Source: Methylovulum psychrotolerans (GTDB lineage: Bacteria; Pseudomonadota; Gammaproteobacteria; Methylococcales; Methylomonadaceae). Taken from it: a stretch of DNA of 64,000 nt. The position numbers and the translations under genes are program-made. Location: assembly GCF_002923755.1 (NCBI RefSeq), contig NZ_PGFZ01000002.1, positions 297,089 through 361,088 of the forward strand, in the 5' to 3' direction. Under the pieces are notes generated by a model that searched no databases, was not told the origin of the DNA, and was given only the letters and a program-made list of their open reading frames with translations. How positions within the stretch are numbered: position 1 is the stretch's first letter; every line of letters starts with the position of its first letter. Below, piece after piece: positions 7,478-15,181 of this stretch.

Positions 7478-8440
7478 ATGAATTTTCTTGATATTAAAAC
7501 CGATTTTGCGTTTAAAAAAGTCTTTGGCAGCGAAGGCTCTCAGGATATTTTGCTCAGTTTCCTCAATTCGGTGCTGGATTTTAACGGACGGTTGATTACG
7601 GACCTGATATTTGTTGACCCGTATAATATCCCGATGTTGAAGGGTATGAAGGATACCTATGTCGATGTCAAAGCGAAACTGGATGACGGCAGCCAAGTGA
7701 TTGTCGAAATGCAGGTGCTGCACCATGAAGGTTTTGAAAAGCGTATCCTCTATAACGCCGCGAAAAATTATTCTGCCCAACTGAGTAAGGGTGAGGATTA
7801 TGGTCTGCTCAATCCGGTCATCGGTTTGACGTTGACCGATTTTATCCTTTTCCCAGATCAGCCGTTGATTAACGGCTTTAAGTTGCTGGAGAAAGAGCGG
7901 TTTATCGAATATAACGACGATATTGAGCTGGTCTTTATCGAATTGCCGAAATTTACTAAAACCGAAGCTGAGTTACTTACTATTCAGGATAAGTGGCTGT
8001 ATTTTATTAAAAATGCGGGCAAGTTAGATGCCGTGCCTAAAAATCTGGCGCGGGAGCAGGAAAAAGCCTTTGCGATTGCTAATGAGGCTAATTTAAGCGC
8101 GGAAGAGCTGGATTTACAGCATCGAAAGCGCGATTGGATTATGATTCAAAAAGGGGCATATTCGCTGGCGTTGAAGCAAGGGCTTGAACAAGGCATGGAA
8201 CTGGGCATCGAAAAAGGCATGGAACTGGGCATTGAAAAAGGCATAGAGCAGGGCATCGAAAAAGGCATGGAACTGGGCATTGAAAAAGGGGTTGGGCAGG
8301 GCATAGAACAAAACCGCCGCCTGATTATTGCCAACGCCGATAAAGCGGGCATGGGTGTTGATGCCATTGCCGCCATTGTCCAGTTAGATGCTGCTGAGGT
8401 GGCGGTGATTTTGGCAAGCTGTGCCGATAAGGCGCAGTAG
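7478..8440 (+). CDS. Rpn family recombination-promoting nuclease / PD-(D/E)XK transposase-like protein
   Basis: 320 aa from the ATG at 7478; an earlier in-frame ATG at 7436 lies in untranslated-looking sequence next to the MITE. The N-terminus FLDIKTDFAFKKVFGSEGSQ is characteristic of the Rpn/YhgA-like family, followed by a PD-(D/E)XK-type core with YVDVKAKLDDG and IVEMQVLHHEGFEKRILYNA (the E-Q motif). Family members in E. coli are DNA endonucleases that stimulate RecA-independent recombination. The C-terminus (~234-280) is a run of short charged repeats of the GMELGIEK type, a usual and variable tail in this family. It is probably a selfish or defence-type accessory gene; catalytic residues look intact. 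Confidence 0.88.
   Translation: MNFLDIKTDFAFKKVFGSEGSQDILLSFLNSVLDFNGRLITDLIFVDPYNIPMLKGMKDTYVDVKAKLDDGSQVIVEMQVLHHEGFEKRILYNAAKNYSAQLSKGEDYGLLNPVIGLTLTDFILFPDQPLINGFKLLEKERFIEYNDDIELVFIELPKFTKTEAELLTIQDKWLYFIKNAGKLDAVPKNLAREQEKAFAIANEANLSAEELDLQHRKRDWIMIQKGAYSLALKQGLEQGMELGIEKGMELGIEKGIEQGIEKGMELGIEKGVGQGIEQNRRLIIANADKAGMGVDAIAAIVQLDAAEVAVILASCADKAQ
8180..8311 (+). repeat. In-frame 12/24-nt tandem repeats in the Rpn tail
   Basis: About ten 12-nt units of the form GGCATNGAANNN encode alternating G-(I/M)-E-(K/L/Q) residues, with a higher-order 24-nt period (GMELGIEK). Unit number can change by slippage without breaking the frame. This is expected for the Rpn family and gives a length-variable charged helix. 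Confidence 0.8.
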
Positions 8441-8497
8441 CGGGGGGAGCCGAAGGAGGAGGCAGGAAAAATGCGCGGTGCTTCGTTTGGCTGCTTT

Positions 8498-8533
8498 CCC
8501 ATTCCCGCCCCTGAAGTTAGGGGTGGGAATGGG
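8498..8533. terminator. Bidirectional terminator-like hairpin
   Basis: A 15-bp stem, CCCATTCCCGCCCCT with AGGGGTGGGAATGGG (one G:T pair) and a 6-nt loop, lies between the convergent Rpn and porin genes. Neither side has a clear T-run, so it may act as an mRNA end-protecting hairpin rather than a classical intrinsic terminator. Confidence 0.5.
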
Positions 8534-8580
8534 GGCAGAAAACGGATGCCTAGCTGTGTTGGCTTGTCGGCACAGGCGAT

Positions 8581-9906
8581 TTAAAAGCTAATGTTGCCTT
8601 GCAGCCAGATTTTTTGGGTGTCGGTGCTTTTAAATGTCGGGTCGAGGTTGTCGCCGGCGTGGTAGTAAGCGTATTTTGCCAGCAAGCTATAATGCTTGCC
8701 GAACTTTTGCACGGCTTGGAAATTCCACTCGTCGCCGTAATTATAGCGGCCACCGTCATCGGTATAGGCATGGTAAATGCCGCTGAGCACTAAGTCGCCG
8801 CGTTGGAACGGCACCATTACCGTACCGAAGACATCGCGGATACCGTTGCTAGGCGTGGTCAGGAACAAATCCGCCCAGCCTTGGAAAGCGTGGTTAGTGC
8901 CTAAGGGGGTGTCAAAGGTTTTGTTCAGGCCAGAACCGCCCAGTTGCTCCATAGCCCCTTGGAACATAATGTTATAGGCGCTTAAGCCGCCCATGACGTT
9001 GTAACGGTCAGCTTCGTACCCGGTCGGACCATTGCCGTAGTTGCTTTGATGACTCCATTCCGCGGTGTAAGCCAAGCCAAAATGGTCGCTGATTTTGTAC
9101 GAGTCCAGCGGTTTGACGCAGCAAGTGGCGCGTAAGCCGTAAGTTTGGCTGGATTTTTCGTAGTTAGCCTTTTCGGTGTAGTCTAACAAGTAGCCATAGC
9201 CAATCAGGTTGCCGTAATCGCCCATTTTGTAGTTCAGGTTTAGGATCGGGGCTTGGACGTTATCGGTGGTGCCGGTAAAGGTTTGTACGTTGGCGATATA
9301 GCCCGCGTTCACGACTAAACCGAATAGGGTTTGGTTGTTATGGGTCAGCAGTACCGAATCGTAAGTTTGTTCCATTTGCCGCCAGCCGACGTTACCGATA
9401 AAGCGGTCATCGTCCAATTTGATGCGCTGTCTGCCGAGTTTAATGAGGTTGTCGGGGATGCCGGAGTAGGCCAGCCAGAATTGGTTCAACTCGCTGCGGT
9501 CAGGGTCGGCGACTCTTGAATATAACGGGTTGCCGTTGGGCAAGGTGTTGTTATATTCGTCTTCCATCGCTAAATTGCCTTCATATTCGGCATAAGCTTG
9601 GAAGCCTACAAAGGTCGGGGTGAGGTAGCCTAGGCGCAGGCGGGCGGTATTGGCGTTGGCGGTTAACGGTTGCTTGGCGGCGGGCAGCACGGTGCCAGTC
9701 GGGGCAAAGCGGTTGTCTTCGTTAACGTTTTCATAACGGTAGTTCAAGTCGAACTTAATCGCGCCATTATGGCCGTAGTGGTAAAAGTTAAGCGCGTCCT
9801 CGATTTGTTGGGTCAATCCCGCCGAAGCAGGTAGGCTGACGACAGATAGTGACAAGAGTAGGGCCGAGATGGAACCCGACAGTTTCTTTTGTTGTTGCTT
9901 AGGCAT
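8581..9906 (-). CDS. Alginate-export-family (AlgE-like) outer membrane porin
   Basis: 441 aa from the ATG at 9906, which has GGGAGG about 7 nt upstream; this decides against the ATG at 9927. A signal peptide (KKLSGSISALLLSLSVVSLPASA) precedes a sequence of alternating strands: LNYRYENVNEDNRF, ARLRLGYLTPTFVGFQAYAE, NQFWLAYSG, LIKLGRQRIKLDDDRFIGN and a terminal strand ending in W-L-Q-G-N-I-S-F. The GRQ-I-LDD-RFIG motif is typical of the alginate export domain family of beta-barrel porins, many of which transport anions or small solutes. It stands between two MITE-flanked spacers and next to the nitrate transporter, so a role in nitrate entry is possible but only inferred. Confidence 0.8.
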   Translation of the reverse strand: MPKQQQKKLSGSISALLLSLSVVSLPASAGLTQQIEDALNFYHYGHNGAIKFDLNYRYENVNEDNRFAPTGTVLPAAKQPLTANANTARLRLGYLTPTFVGFQAYAEYEGNLAMEDEYNNTLPNGNPLYSRVADPDRSELNQFWLAYSGIPDNLIKLGRQRIKLDDDRFIGNVGWRQMEQTYDSVLLTHNNQTLFGLVVNAGYIANVQTFTGTTDNVQAPILNLNYKMGDYGNLIGYGYLLDYTEKANYEKSSQTYGLRATCCVKPLDSYKISDHFGLAYTAEWSHQSNYGNGPTGYEADRYNVMGGLSAYNIMFQGAMEQLGGSGLNKTFDTPLGTNHAFQGWADLFLTTPSNGIRDVFGTVMVPFQRGDLVLSGIYHAYTDDGGRYNYGDEWNFQAVQKFGKHYSLLAKYAYYHAGDNLDPTFKSTDTQKIWLQGNISF

Positions 9907-9984
9907 AAAGCCTCCCTTTGTTGGCAATGAAAAAAGATGTTGGTGGGATAATGGGTAATTAAGTAACTGCTCATAAATCGTTTA

Positions 9985-10199
9985 GGAGCGTGCATAAAAT
10001 TAAGTAGGCGTTCCATTGCACCTCTGCGTGTTAAACCCCACCCCAGCCCTCCCCTTGGCAGGGGAGGGAGCGAACGGCTTCCCTGTCGTACAGGCGAAAG
10101 TCAGGGGAAAAAGCCCCTTCCCCTGCCAAGGGGAAGCCCTTCGGCTTCGCTTAGGAGGGAGGGGGTGTCGTCCTTTCGATTTTATTTCGTGTACGTTCC
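9985..10199. mobile_element. MITE-like element, copy B (TTA target duplication)
   Basis: A 215-nt element bounded by TTA at 9982-9984 and 10200-10202. The ends, GGAGCGTGCATAAAATTAAG and (reverse complement of the right end) GGAACGTACACGAAATAAAA, form an imperfect terminal inverted repeat and match copy A. The interior contains GC-rich arms, CCCTCCCCTTGGCAGGGGAG and CCCCTTCCCCTGCCAAGGGG, able to form large foldbacks. The right TTA is also the stop codon (TAA on the minus strand) of the nitrate ABC ATPase gene. Confidence 0.7.
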
Positions 10200-11954
10200 T
10201 TAATGGGTGTGGTCGCACTCGGTTAAAAAGGTCAGAATGCTTTCGCGGTAGTGGTAATAGTCGTTATGGGTCAATAAGGCTTTACGGGTACGCGGGCGGG
10301 GCAAATCAATCTCTTGGATTTTGCCGATTTTGGCATGGGGGCCGTTGGTCATCATGACCACGCGGTCGGCCAGCAGAATCGCCTCGTCGACATCATGGGT
10401 CACGACAATGGCGGTCACATGGGTGCGCTCCCAAACTTCCATCAGCACTTCTTGCAATTCCCAGCGGGTTAAGGAGTCGAGCATCCCGAACGGCTCGTCT
10501 AAGAGTAAGAGCTTGGGTGACAGGGCGAAAGCGCGGGCAATGCCGACCCGTTGGCGCATACCGTTGGACATGTCGCCGGCTTTTTTGCGCAGGGCATCGC
10601 CTAGGCCGACGCGGGTCAGATAATACTCAACAATGTCTTCCCGTTCCGATTTGCTGGCATGGGGATAGACTTTATCGACCCCAAGCATGACGTTTTCAAA
10701 CGCGGTCAACCACGGGAACAGGCTAGGGGCTTGGAAGACCACGCCTTTATCGGGGCCGGCACTGTCCACTTCGCGGTTGTCGAGGATAATGCCGCCCTCG
10801 GAAATTGAAGTCAAACCTGCCGCCATCGATAATACGGTGGATTTGCCGCAGCCGGAGTGGCCGATAATGGAGATGAACTCGCCTTTTTTCATTTTCAGGT
10901 CAAAACCATCAACCACTTTTACCGTACCGTTACCGTTGGCTTTAGGGTAGATTTTCGACAATTGCGAAAACTCCAAGTAGCGGGGCCTGCCCAGATTATC
11001 CTGTTCTGGCTTTAAGGTCGGTGCGCCAGATTTCCAATCGTTGCTGGTATTCGGGCGGACATTGGGCAGGACGATCTTGTCGCCTGGGGTGTCTTGGGTT
11101 TTTGCCATGCCGATAGCCATCAAGTATTGGGTGATTTCCGCCCGCAAACGTTTGAATTCTTCGTTATGGTTTAAGTCCGTGCGGTCACGCGGGCGCTCAA
11201 TCGTCACCGGAAAATCGGGGCCGAAAGTGGCATCAGGGCCTGGATTGAGCGGAATGACGCGGTCTGCCATATAAATGGCCTCATCGACATCATTGGTGAT
11301 GAGGATGACGGTTTTCTTTTCTTGCTCCCAGATGGACAGGATCTCATCTTGCAAGTTACCGCGTGTCAAAGCGTCTAAGGCGCTGAGCGGTTCGTCCAAT
11401 AATAAAATGTCCGGGTTTGCCGCCAAAGCCCGCGCCACGTTGACACGTTGGCGCATCCCGCCGGACAGTTCGGCGGGTTTTTTATCCATCGCCGCGCCTA
11501 GATTCACCATGCGCACATATTTTTCGGTATGGGCTTTGCGTTGCTCAGCCGTCCAGTCCTTAAAAATTTCATCGACCGCTAAGGCGACGTTTTCAAACAC
11601 AGTCAGCCACGGCATCAGTGAATAGTTTTGGAACACCACGCCGCGGTCAGGGCCTGGGCCAGTAATGGGTTTGCCTTGTTTTAACACCTGACCGCTATCG
11701 GCTTGAATTAAACCCGCCAAGGTAGAGATTAACGTAGTTTTTCCGCTACCCGAAAAGCCGACAATAGCAATAAACTCGCCGTCTTTAATTGACAGGTTGA
11801 TATTCTTTAAGATCGAGTTTTTGTCTTTGCCGTCACCGTACGATTTACAGACATTAATCAATTCGACCAGCGGCAATTCCGGGTCATTGGAAGGCGTGTT
11901 AGGGATTGATGACATAGCAGTGTTAACAAGTTTAAGTTTTGCGGCTGCGCTCAT
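10200..11954 (-). CDS. Nitrate-type ABC transporter, tandem double ATP-binding subunit (NrtC/NrtD-like fusion)
   Basis: 584 aa with two complete nucleotide-binding domains. The first (~28-270) has Walker A GFSGSGKTT, signature LSGGMRQRV and Walker B ILLLDEPLSALDA. The second (~328-575) has GHSGCGKST, MSNGMRQRV and [13 protein letters not shown]. Both carry the GPDRGVVFQ / GPDKGVVFQ and PWLT-FENV motifs of the nitrate/sulfonate/taurine (NrtD/SsuB/TauB) branch. Fusion of both ATPases into one chain replaces separate NrtC and NrtD proteins. The start has GGAG ~8 nt upstream and lies 15 nt after nrtB. The stop codon coincides with a MITE target duplication, which may have fixed the present C-terminus (ECDHTH). 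Confidence 0.88.
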   Translation of the reverse strand: MSAAAKLKLVNTAMSSIPNTPSNDPELPLVELINVCKSYGDGKDKNSILKNINLSIKDGEFIAIVGFSGSGKTTLISTLAGLIQADSGQVLKQGKPITGPGPDRGVVFQNYSLMPWLTVFENVALAVDEIFKDWTAEQRKAHTEKYVRMVNLGAAMDKKPAELSGGMRQRVNVARALAANPDILLLDEPLSALDALTRGNLQDEILSIWEQEKKTVILITNDVDEAIYMADRVIPLNPGPDATFGPDFPVTIERPRDRTDLNHNEEFKRLRAEITQYLMAIGMAKTQDTPGDKIVLPNVRPNTSNDWKSGAPTLKPEQDNLGRPRYLEFSQLSKIYPKANGNGTVKVVDGFDLKMKKGEFISIIGHSGCGKSTVLSMAAGLTSISEGGIILDNREVDSAGPDKGVVFQAPSLFPWLTAFENVMLGVDKVYPHASKSEREDIVEYYLTRVGLGDALRKKAGDMSNGMRQRVGIARAFALSPKLLLLDEPFGMLDSLTRWELQEVLMEVWERTHVTAIVVTHDVDEAILLADRVVMMTNGPHAKIGKIQEIDLPRPRTRKALLTHNDYYHYRESILTFLTECDHTH

Positions 11955-11969
11955 GGCGGGCTCCGGGGG

Positions 11970-12986
11970 TTACAGTGATCGGCCAAAAGAGAAGACTTTT
12001 TGGAAAGACTGCATGATACGGTCGAGAATGAAGCCGATAATGCCAATGGTGAATACGGCGACCATAATGCGGCCTAGCGAGTTGGAGCTGCCGTTTTGGA
12101 ATTCGTCCCAGACGAACTTGCCCAAACCGGGGTTTTGCGCCAACATTTCGGCGGCGATCAACACCATCCAGCCCACGCCCAGCGACAGTCTCATGCCGGT
12201 AAAAATATACGGCAATGCCGAAGGCAAGATGATTTTTTGGATTTGGGTCACATAGTTCAAGCGCAACACTTTGCCGACGTTGACTAAATCCTTGTCAATG
12301 GAGGATACGCCCACCGCCGTGTTAATCAGGGTCGGCCATAGCGAACACAGGGTGACAGTAATGGCGGAGGTCAGGAAGGATTTTTCAAACCACGAGTCAT
12401 CGGTACTCACATACACAGAACTGACGATGAGCGTGACTATCGGTAGCCAGGCCAGCGGGGATACAGGCTTAAAAATTTGTATGATCGGGTTAAGGGCGGT
12501 ATTGATGATGCTGCTCATACCGCAGAGGATGCCTAAGGGAATGGCGACCAGCGTCGCAATGATAAAGCCCGCAAATACAGTGCGCAGGCTAGTCAAAATT
12601 TGGTCAAGATAAGTCGGTTTGCCGGTATAAGGGCGTTTTTTCACTTCGGCGTTAGGGTTTTCCGCGAGCATTTTATCGTCACGCGCTTGTTGGCGTTGGT
12701 AAAATTCGACTTCTTTTTGGCGTTCGGCGTAATGCGCCTCCAGTAAGCCGCCCGCTTCCTCCCAAACGGCTGAAGGGCCTGGAATCGCGCCTAAGCTGGT
12801 GTGGACTTTAGAGGCGGAGAAGCTCCACATCCCTAAAAACAGCATGAAGGCAATAATGGGGATACCCATAATCAGCCATAATTCGCGCAGTTGTTGGCTG
12901 GGGTTTTCGCCCGTCGCCAGTTTTACCAGCGGGACAAACCATGTCAGCCCGGCGATATTGAGAAATTTGATTAATTGATGGCTCAT
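11970..12986 (-). CDS. nrtB: Nitrate ABC transporter permease
   Basis: 338 aa from the ATG at 12986 (AGGGG upstream); the ATG at 13055 would add an unlikely leader. An N-terminal TM segment (ELWLIMGIPIIAFMLFLGMW) is followed by a periplasmic stretch and then the binding-protein-dependent transport domain with several TM helices. The cytoplasmic EAA-like loop reads VGKVLRLNYVTQIQKIILPSALPYIFTGMRLSLG, cited here as separate motifs VGKVLRLN and LPSALPYIFTGMR. It matches NrtB-type permeases for nitrate or cyanate. It lies between nrtA (378 nt upstream, across several hairpins) and the double ATPase (15 nt downstream). Confidence 0.88.
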   Translation of the reverse strand: MSHQLIKFLNIAGLTWFVPLVKLATGENPSQQLRELWLIMGIPIIAFMLFLGMWSFSASKVHTSLGAIPGPSAVWEEAGGLLEAHYAERQKEVEFYQRQQARDDKMLAENPNAEVKKRPYTGKPTYLDQILTSLRTVFAGFIIATLVAIPLGILCGMSSIINTALNPIIQIFKPVSPLAWLPIVTLIVSSVYVSTDDSWFEKSFLTSAITVTLCSLWPTLINTAVGVSSIDKDLVNVGKVLRLNYVTQIQKIILPSALPYIFTGMRLSLGVGWMVLIAAEMLAQNPGLGKFVWDEFQNGSSNSLGRIMVAVFTIGIIGFILDRIMQSFQKVFSFGRSL

Positions 12987-13125
12987 AATGACCCCTAGCA
13001 GGCGTGCGCCGCTGATAAAAATAGAATGTGTCGTAAAAAAAGTGCATCCTTGCACTAAACCTAACCGCCTTGTCTAACCAGGAACACTCACTTACGAGTT
13101 GGATGATGCTGTAACATATACTTCA

Positions 13126-13292
13126 AACGGCCAGGTTTTCGGTTTTTTTGGTAGGGTACGCTGTACCTTCAGGGGCATAAATGCGTACCTTTAAAAAATC
13201 CTCATAAAAATCAGTGTAAAAAGTACGCATTTATGCCCCTGAGGGTACAGCGTACCCTACGGTGAATTGTAAAAGCCGAAAACTTGGCCGTT
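13126..13292. repeat. Nested long inverted repeat between nrtA and nrtB
   Basis: Outer arms 13126-13142 and 13276-13292 match at 16 of 17 bp. Inner arms 13151-13188 and 13223-13260 match at 37 of 38 bp around a 34-nt AT-rich spacer. Each inner arm contains GTAGGGTACGCTGTACC and GGGGCATAAATGCGTAC. It could be a foldback or palindromic MITE, or an RNA hairpin that lowers expression of nrtBC relative to nrtA. No coding capacity is evident. Confidence 0.75.
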
Positions 13293-13332
13293 CACAGTAT
13301 AGTTGCTTTTTAGGGGTGGGGATTCCTAACGT

Positions 13333-13349
13333 GCGGGCAAGATGCCCGC
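13333..13349 (-). terminator. GCGGGC hairpin 3' of nrtA
   Basis: The stem GCGGGC/GCCCGC with a 5-nt loop lies 15 nt after the nrtA stop. There is no T-run, so it is a weak terminator or mRNA-stabilising hairpin. Together with the larger inverted repeat it fills the nrtA-nrtB gap. Confidence 0.4.
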
Positions 13350-13364
13350 GCTCCCTGCTAGGGG

Positions 13365-14756
13365 TTAGTCAACCACTTTACCGCCGACCACTTTTTGTTT
13401 GCCTTTCAGGCCAATCGGGAATTGTTCCAAATAGGCGTTAGGCTTGTTGGCATCAAAGGCCATTTTGTCGATAAAGAAGTTTTGCGAAGGTTTGATGCTG
13501 GTGTCGGCAGGAAAATCGGCCGCCTGGGCTTTGCCTTCGGCAACCAGTTCTTTGGCGGCAGCTAAGTAAATGTCCGGGCGATAGACTTTTTTCGCGGTTT
13601 CCATGTACCAGTTATCAGGCTTAAATTCGCTGATCATGCCCCAACGGCGTAACTGGGTGAGGTACCATACCGCGCTGCTGTAAGACGGGTAGCTGGCACC
13701 GTTACGGAAGAAGGTGTTAAAGTCGGGTAAGGGGCGTTTGTCGCCTTTTTCATATTCAAAGGTGCCGGTCATACTGTTGGCTAAGACTTCGTAGTCCGCG
13801 CCCACATACTGTTTTTGCGCCAACATCTCAATGGCTTCTTTGCGGTTTTTGTTGTTGTCGGCATCCAACCAGATAGCGGCGCGGATTAAGGCTTTAACCA
13901 CGGCCAAATGGGTGTTGGGGTTTTTGTCCGCCCACGCTTTGGTCACGCCAAAAACTTTTTCCGGGGTGTCTTTCCAGAGTTCGTCATCGGTGACGACGGG
14001 AACACCTATGCCTTTAAACACGGCTTGTTGGTTCCAGGGTTCGCCGACGCAATAGCCGTTAATAGTGCCGGATTCCAAGGTAGCAGGCATTTGTGGCGGT
14101 GGGGTGACGGAGAGCAGGGCATCGGCATCCAATTGCCCGGAGGTGTCTTGGGGTGGGGCATAAAAGCCCGGTTTAATGCCGCCTGCCGCCAACCAATAGC
14201 GTAGTTTTAGGTTATGGCTACCAATTGGGAAGGTCATCGCCATATTGAATGGCTTGCCCGCACTTTTGAATTTGTCGACTACAGGCTTTAGGGCATCGGC
14301 TTTAATGGGATGTACGGGTTTGCCGCCTTCCATCGGTACGTTCGGTTTCATTTGTTGCCAAACGTCATTGGATACGGTGATGGCGCTGCCGTTAAAACCC
14401 ATGCTGAACGCGGTGACGATGTCGGCTTGCGCACCAAAGCCGACGCTCATGCCCAAGGGGGCGGGGGCTAGCATGTGCGAGCCGTCCAATTCGCCGCTGA
14501 CCACGCGGTCCATGACCACTTTCCAGTTGGCTTGCGCTTCTAATTGGACAAACAGGCCTTCGTCTTCAAAGAAGCCTTTTTCAAAAGCGACCGCGAGCGG
14601 GGCCATGTCGGTCAGTTTAATGAAACCGAATTTAAGGTTTTCTTTTTCAATGTTGGCTACGGCAATGGCATCAGAAGCAAAAGCCAAAGTCGTCAAGGCG
14701 GTAACGGCAGAAAGTGCAGTTACCCATTTTTTGAGGGTCAGTCCGGTTTTTTTCAT
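13365..14756 (-). CDS. nrtA: Nitrate ABC transporter substrate-binding protein
   Basis: 463 aa from the ATG at 14756 ([17 protein letters not shown] upstream). Longer in-frame starts would extend into the leader terminator and are rejected. A signal peptide ends near [13 protein letters not shown]. The mature part has [24 protein letters not shown]-type loop [16 protein letters not shown], and [17 protein letters not shown], all typical of NrtA/CmpA-like periplasmic nitrate or bicarbonate binders. There is no lipobox cysteine at the cleavage site, so it is probably soluble. It is first gene of the nrtA-nrtB-ATPase operon and is preceded by a sigma54 promoter and an antitermination-type leader, which supports nitrate as substrate. 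Confidence 0.9.
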   Translation of the reverse strand: MKKTGLTLKKWVTALSAVTALTTLAFASDAIAVANIEKENLKFGFIKLTDMAPLAVAFEKGFFEDEGLFVQLEAQANWKVVMDRVVSGELDGSHMLAPAPLGMSVGFGAQADIVTAFSMGFNGSAITVSNDVWQQMKPNVPMEGGKPVHPIKADALKPVVDKFKSAGKPFNMAMTFPIGSHNLKLRYWLAAGGIKPGFYAPPQDTSGQLDADALLSVTPPPQMPATLESGTINGYCVGEPWNQQAVFKGIGVPVVTDDELWKDTPEKVFGVTKAWADKNPNTHLAVVKALIRAAIWLDADNNKNRKEAIEMLAQKQYVGADYEVLANSMTGTFEYEKGDKRPLPDFNTFFRNGASYPSYSSAVWYLTQLRRWGMISEFKPDNWYMETAKKVYRPDIYLAAAKELVAEGKAQAADFPADTSIKPSQNFFIDKMAFDANKPNAYLEQFPIGLKGKQKVVGGKVVD

Positions 14757-14785
14757 GGTGGCTTTTCCTGTATGGAATTTCGGGC

Positions 14786-14847
14786 AAAAAAAAAGGCGCC
14801 TCCAAATCGTAGGTCTAAATGAGACCATTCGATTTTTCGACGCCTTT
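14786..14847 (-). terminator. Intrinsic terminator (attenuator) in the nrtA leader
   Basis: Read on the minus strand, AAAGGCG (14847-14841) pairs with CGCCTTT. Inside it AAATCG pairs with CGATTT, and a top hairpin GGTCT/AGACC closes the structure. Nine T residues (14794-14786) follow directly. This ends 30 nt before the nrtA ATG, so transcription would stop unless the terminator is prevented from forming. Confidence 0.8.
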
Positions 14848-14854
14848 GTCAAAT

Positions 14855-14895
14855 ACTCAACAGTGAGCTAAGGTTTTGGTTCCGTCTTTAGAACC
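14855..14895 (-). promoter_or_regulatory. Two-hairpin ANTAR-type (NasT/NasR) RNA element
   Basis: Hairpin 1 (14895-14878, minus strand) is GGTTCT-AAAGAC-GGAACC. Hairpin 2 (14868-14855) is GCTC-ACTGTT-GAGT. Each can present a six-base loop with A at position 1 and G at position 4, the known signature of RNA bound by ANTAR-domain antiterminators such as NasR and NasT. The linker is 9 nt and the terminator begins 7 nt later. The second stem is only 4 bp and includes a G:T pair. Confidence 0.6.
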
Positions 14896-14910
14896 ATTGC
14901 AAATAATAAA

Positions 14911-14925
14911 GCAGGACTTGTGCCA
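14911..14925 (-). promoter_or_regulatory. Sigma54 (-24/-12) promoter of nrtA
   Basis: The minus strand reads TTGGCACAAGTCCTGCT, giving TGGCAC-N5-CTGCT, with GG (14924-14923) ten bases from GC (14912-14911). The expected start near 14899 is only a few bases before the first leader hairpin at 14895, so promoter and RNA element fit together. NtrC is the likely activator; only a partial half-site (TGCACC at 15075-15080) was noticed upstream. Confidence 0.7.
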
Positions 14926-15181
14926 AATTTTTTTATTTGGAAGGTGCGGTAAGTTTTTTAATATAAAACAATGCCTTGTTTTTCTATGTCAACAGCTTGG
15001 CAGGAGGGTAATGGACTAAAAAGCGACAATAAGTGCTGTTTTTGCTTCAATTTCGTGCGGTTATGTAGGGTTTCTGCACCAATCCCGAACGGTTGCGGGG
15101 CTGTTGGCTAAAGCTCGATGATGGAGTGAAAGGTCTGACCCGTGCAGATGGCCCAATTATTTTCTGCCTGTTCTATAAACG

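Noticed and set aside
8146-8502. Minus-strand repetitive open frame opposite the Rpn tail
   Set aside because: It is the complement of the in-frame repeat and gives a serine/methionine/proline repeat with no ribosome site.
7258-10199. Complete insertion sequences at the two TTA-flanked elements
   Set aside because: Each element is about 170-215 nt and encodes no transposase, so they are non-autonomous at most.
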